Assembly: GCF_009857475.1 (NCBI RefSeq) | Contig: NZ_WWCJ01000005.1 | Span: forward strand, 62,001 to 126,000 | Length of the DNA stretch: 64,000 bases | Direction of reading: 5' to 3' | Source: Pseudoduganella guangdongensis | GTDB taxonomy: Bacteria; Pseudomonadota; Gammaproteobacteria; Burkholderiales; Burkholderiaceae_D | In this document: in pieces, positions 62,966 to 64,000 of the stretch | How positions within the stretch are numbered: the stretch's first letter is position 1 | Layout of the letters: every line of letters starts with the position of its first letter | Notes under the pieces: generated by a model | Told to the model about the DNA's origin: nothing | Databases searched by the model: none | The model's input: the letters and a program-made list of their open reading frames with translations, nothing else | Program-made: the position numbers and the translations under genes

Positions 62966-64000
62966 ATGAGTAAGAAGAGTCAAGAGACAACTTCTGGTTA
63001 CACTCGCAATGTTACCGAACGCCAGCCTTTGCCGAACCGGCTGGTGCGCCTGCTGTCCGAAGCGCGATTTTTCGCGCTGTTTGTCGTTTGCCTGTACTTC
63101 ATCCTGATTTTAGCCAGTTATAACCGGCATGACCCGGGCTGGTCGCATAACAATGTGGTGGCGCAGGTCTACAACCTGGGCGGCCGCGGCGGCGCCTGGC
63201 TGTCGGATTTGATGCTGTTCATCTTCGGTTTCTCCGCCTGGTGGTGGTGCGTTTATATGCTGCGCGTGGTCTGGCAGGGCTACCGCCGCCTGACCCGCAA
63301 GTTCGTGCTGGAGAAGGAAGAAGATCCTGAGCACCACCAGGTCGGCATCATCCGCGTGATCGGCTTTGGCCTGATGCTGGTCGGCTCCATGGGCTTGGAA
63401 TTCCTGCGCATGTACACCCTCAAGGTGCAGCTGCCGCGCGCGCCGGGCGGCGTGCTGGGCGAGTTGATCGGCCATGGCGCCCATGTGGGCCTGGGCTTTA
63501 CCGGCGCCACCCTGGTGCTGCTGCTCCTGTTCGGCACGGGTTTCAGCCTGTTCTTCCACGTGTCCTGGATGTCGGTGGCCGAAAAGATCGGCGAGGGCAT
63601 CGAGCTGGGTATCGACTGGTTCCGCGCCCGCATGGAGATGCGCGAAGACCGCCGCCAGGGCGACGTCGCCGTGGTGCAGCGCGAGGAAAAGGTCGTCAAG
63701 GAACGCGTCAAGCACGAAGAGAAGCATCCGAAGCCGGCCGACCTGCCGCCGGAGGCCCCGCCGCCGCCTATCGTCAAGATCGAGCCGCAGATGACCCAGG
63801 TGGTGCAGTCCGAGCGCGCCATCAAGGAAAAGCAGGGTGCCCTGTTCCAGGAAATCGAAAATACCGACCTGCCGCCGCTGTCGCTGCTGGACGACGCGCC
63901 GCCGCAGCAGGAAACCGTGGCGGTGGAAACGCTGGAATTCACCAGCCGCCTGATCGAGAAAAAGCTGTCCGACTTTGGCGTGGAAGCCAAGGTGGTCGCC
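62966..64000 (+). CDS. ftsK: DNA translocase FtsK, N-terminal part
   Basis: The first 345 codons are in the window; the gene runs off the right edge. Four transmembrane helices are visible (about 33-50 FFALFVVCLYFILILAS, 75-97, 128-148, 166-190), then the charged Pro/Glu/Lys linker begins (EEKVVKERVKHEEKHPKPADLPPEAPPPP in parts). This is the divisome-anchoring domain of FtsK, which segregates chromosome dimers at the septum; the motor and gamma domains lie outside the window. ATG 62966 gives MSKKSQETTSGYTRNVTERQ. Confidence 0.92.
   Translation, partial: MSKKSQETTSGYTRNVTERQPLPNRLVRLLSEARFFALFVVCLYFILILASYNRHDPGWSHNNVVAQVYNLGGRGGAWLSDLMLFIFGFSAWWWCVYMLRVVWQGYRRLTRKFVLEKEEDPEHHQVGIIRVIGFGLMLVGSMGLEFLRMYTLKVQLPRAPGGVLGELIGHGAHVGLGFTGATLVLLLLFGTGFSLFFHVSWMSVAEKIGEGIELGIDWFRARMEMREDRRQGDVAVVQREEKVVKERVKHEEKHPKPADLPPEAPPPPIVKIEPQMTQVVQSERAIKEKQGALFQEIENTDLPPLSLLDDAPPQQETVAVETLEFTSRLIEKKLSDFGVEAKVVA

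Overview
The window is a chromosomal segment of a high-GC betaproteobacterium, most likely Oxalobacteraceae (Massilia/Duganella/Janthinobacterium type). This rests on gene content and order: ppc divergent from hemC-hemD-hemX-hemY-ppa, a long RpoD with a Lys/Ala-rich N-terminal extension, a PhaI-type phasin, and dense short-overlap (ATGA/TAATG) operons. No rRNA, tRNA, CRISPR array or insertion sequence was recognised. All coding is ordinary core or family-level except one AT-rich accessory patch at about 58.4-61.15 kb.

Layout. 1-5 kb: end of a universal stress protein gene, a DksA-like zinc-finger gene, a lipoprotein pair, hydroxypyruvate isomerase, RNA helicase rhlE and suhB, all on the minus strand. 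5-16 kb: trmJ, a Tat-GMC oxidoreductase-lipase cluster, a histidine kinase with a shortened ATPase domain, a REC-REC-GAF-PAS-GGDEF-EAL-REC hub, and a convergent membrane-anchored SagB-type flavoprotein. 16-22.3 kb: phasin, a TetR-LOG-membrane protein operon, excinuclease Cho, then a complete molybdate operon modABC-modE behind a recognisable ModE operator. 22.3-35 kb: a KGG stress protein whose ribosome binding site is buried in a predicted three-way RNA junction, hemerythrin, CurA, PurU, YaeQ, an M48 peptidase, a PCu(A)C copper chaperone, a GIN-domain protein, a truncated RlmI, an orphan PilT-like ATPase, two multiheme cytochromes, a MocR regulator, an exonuclease and a ProQ-family protein. 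35-58 kb: rpoD with a structured leader, S10 peptidase, HAF-repeat protein, YjdM, GNAT, ppc, the haem operon, ppa, a two-SRPBCC/ArsR operon with paired operators, nadE-glnB, two tandem membrane diguanylate cyclases and a TRIC channel. 58-64 kb: the AT-rich patch, smr, trxB and the start of ftsK.

The most unusual region is the AT-rich patch. It carries a 552-residue protein of unrecognised family with an OLD/TOPRIM-like acidic motif series, then a decayed second copy of the 3' part of the neighbouring smr gene, then a small membrane protein gene, then intact smr. The membrane protein gene is therefore bracketed by directly oriented smr sequences, which suggests insertion at or replacement of the smr 3' end. 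No integrase or transposase remains.

Other points of note are three loci carrying the same palindromic repeat unit, strong bidirectional terminators, a c-di-GMP-rich signalling complement, and several regulatory structures (ModE box, twin GCAACC-N4-GGTTGC operators, rpoD leader terminator) that can be read directly from the DNA.
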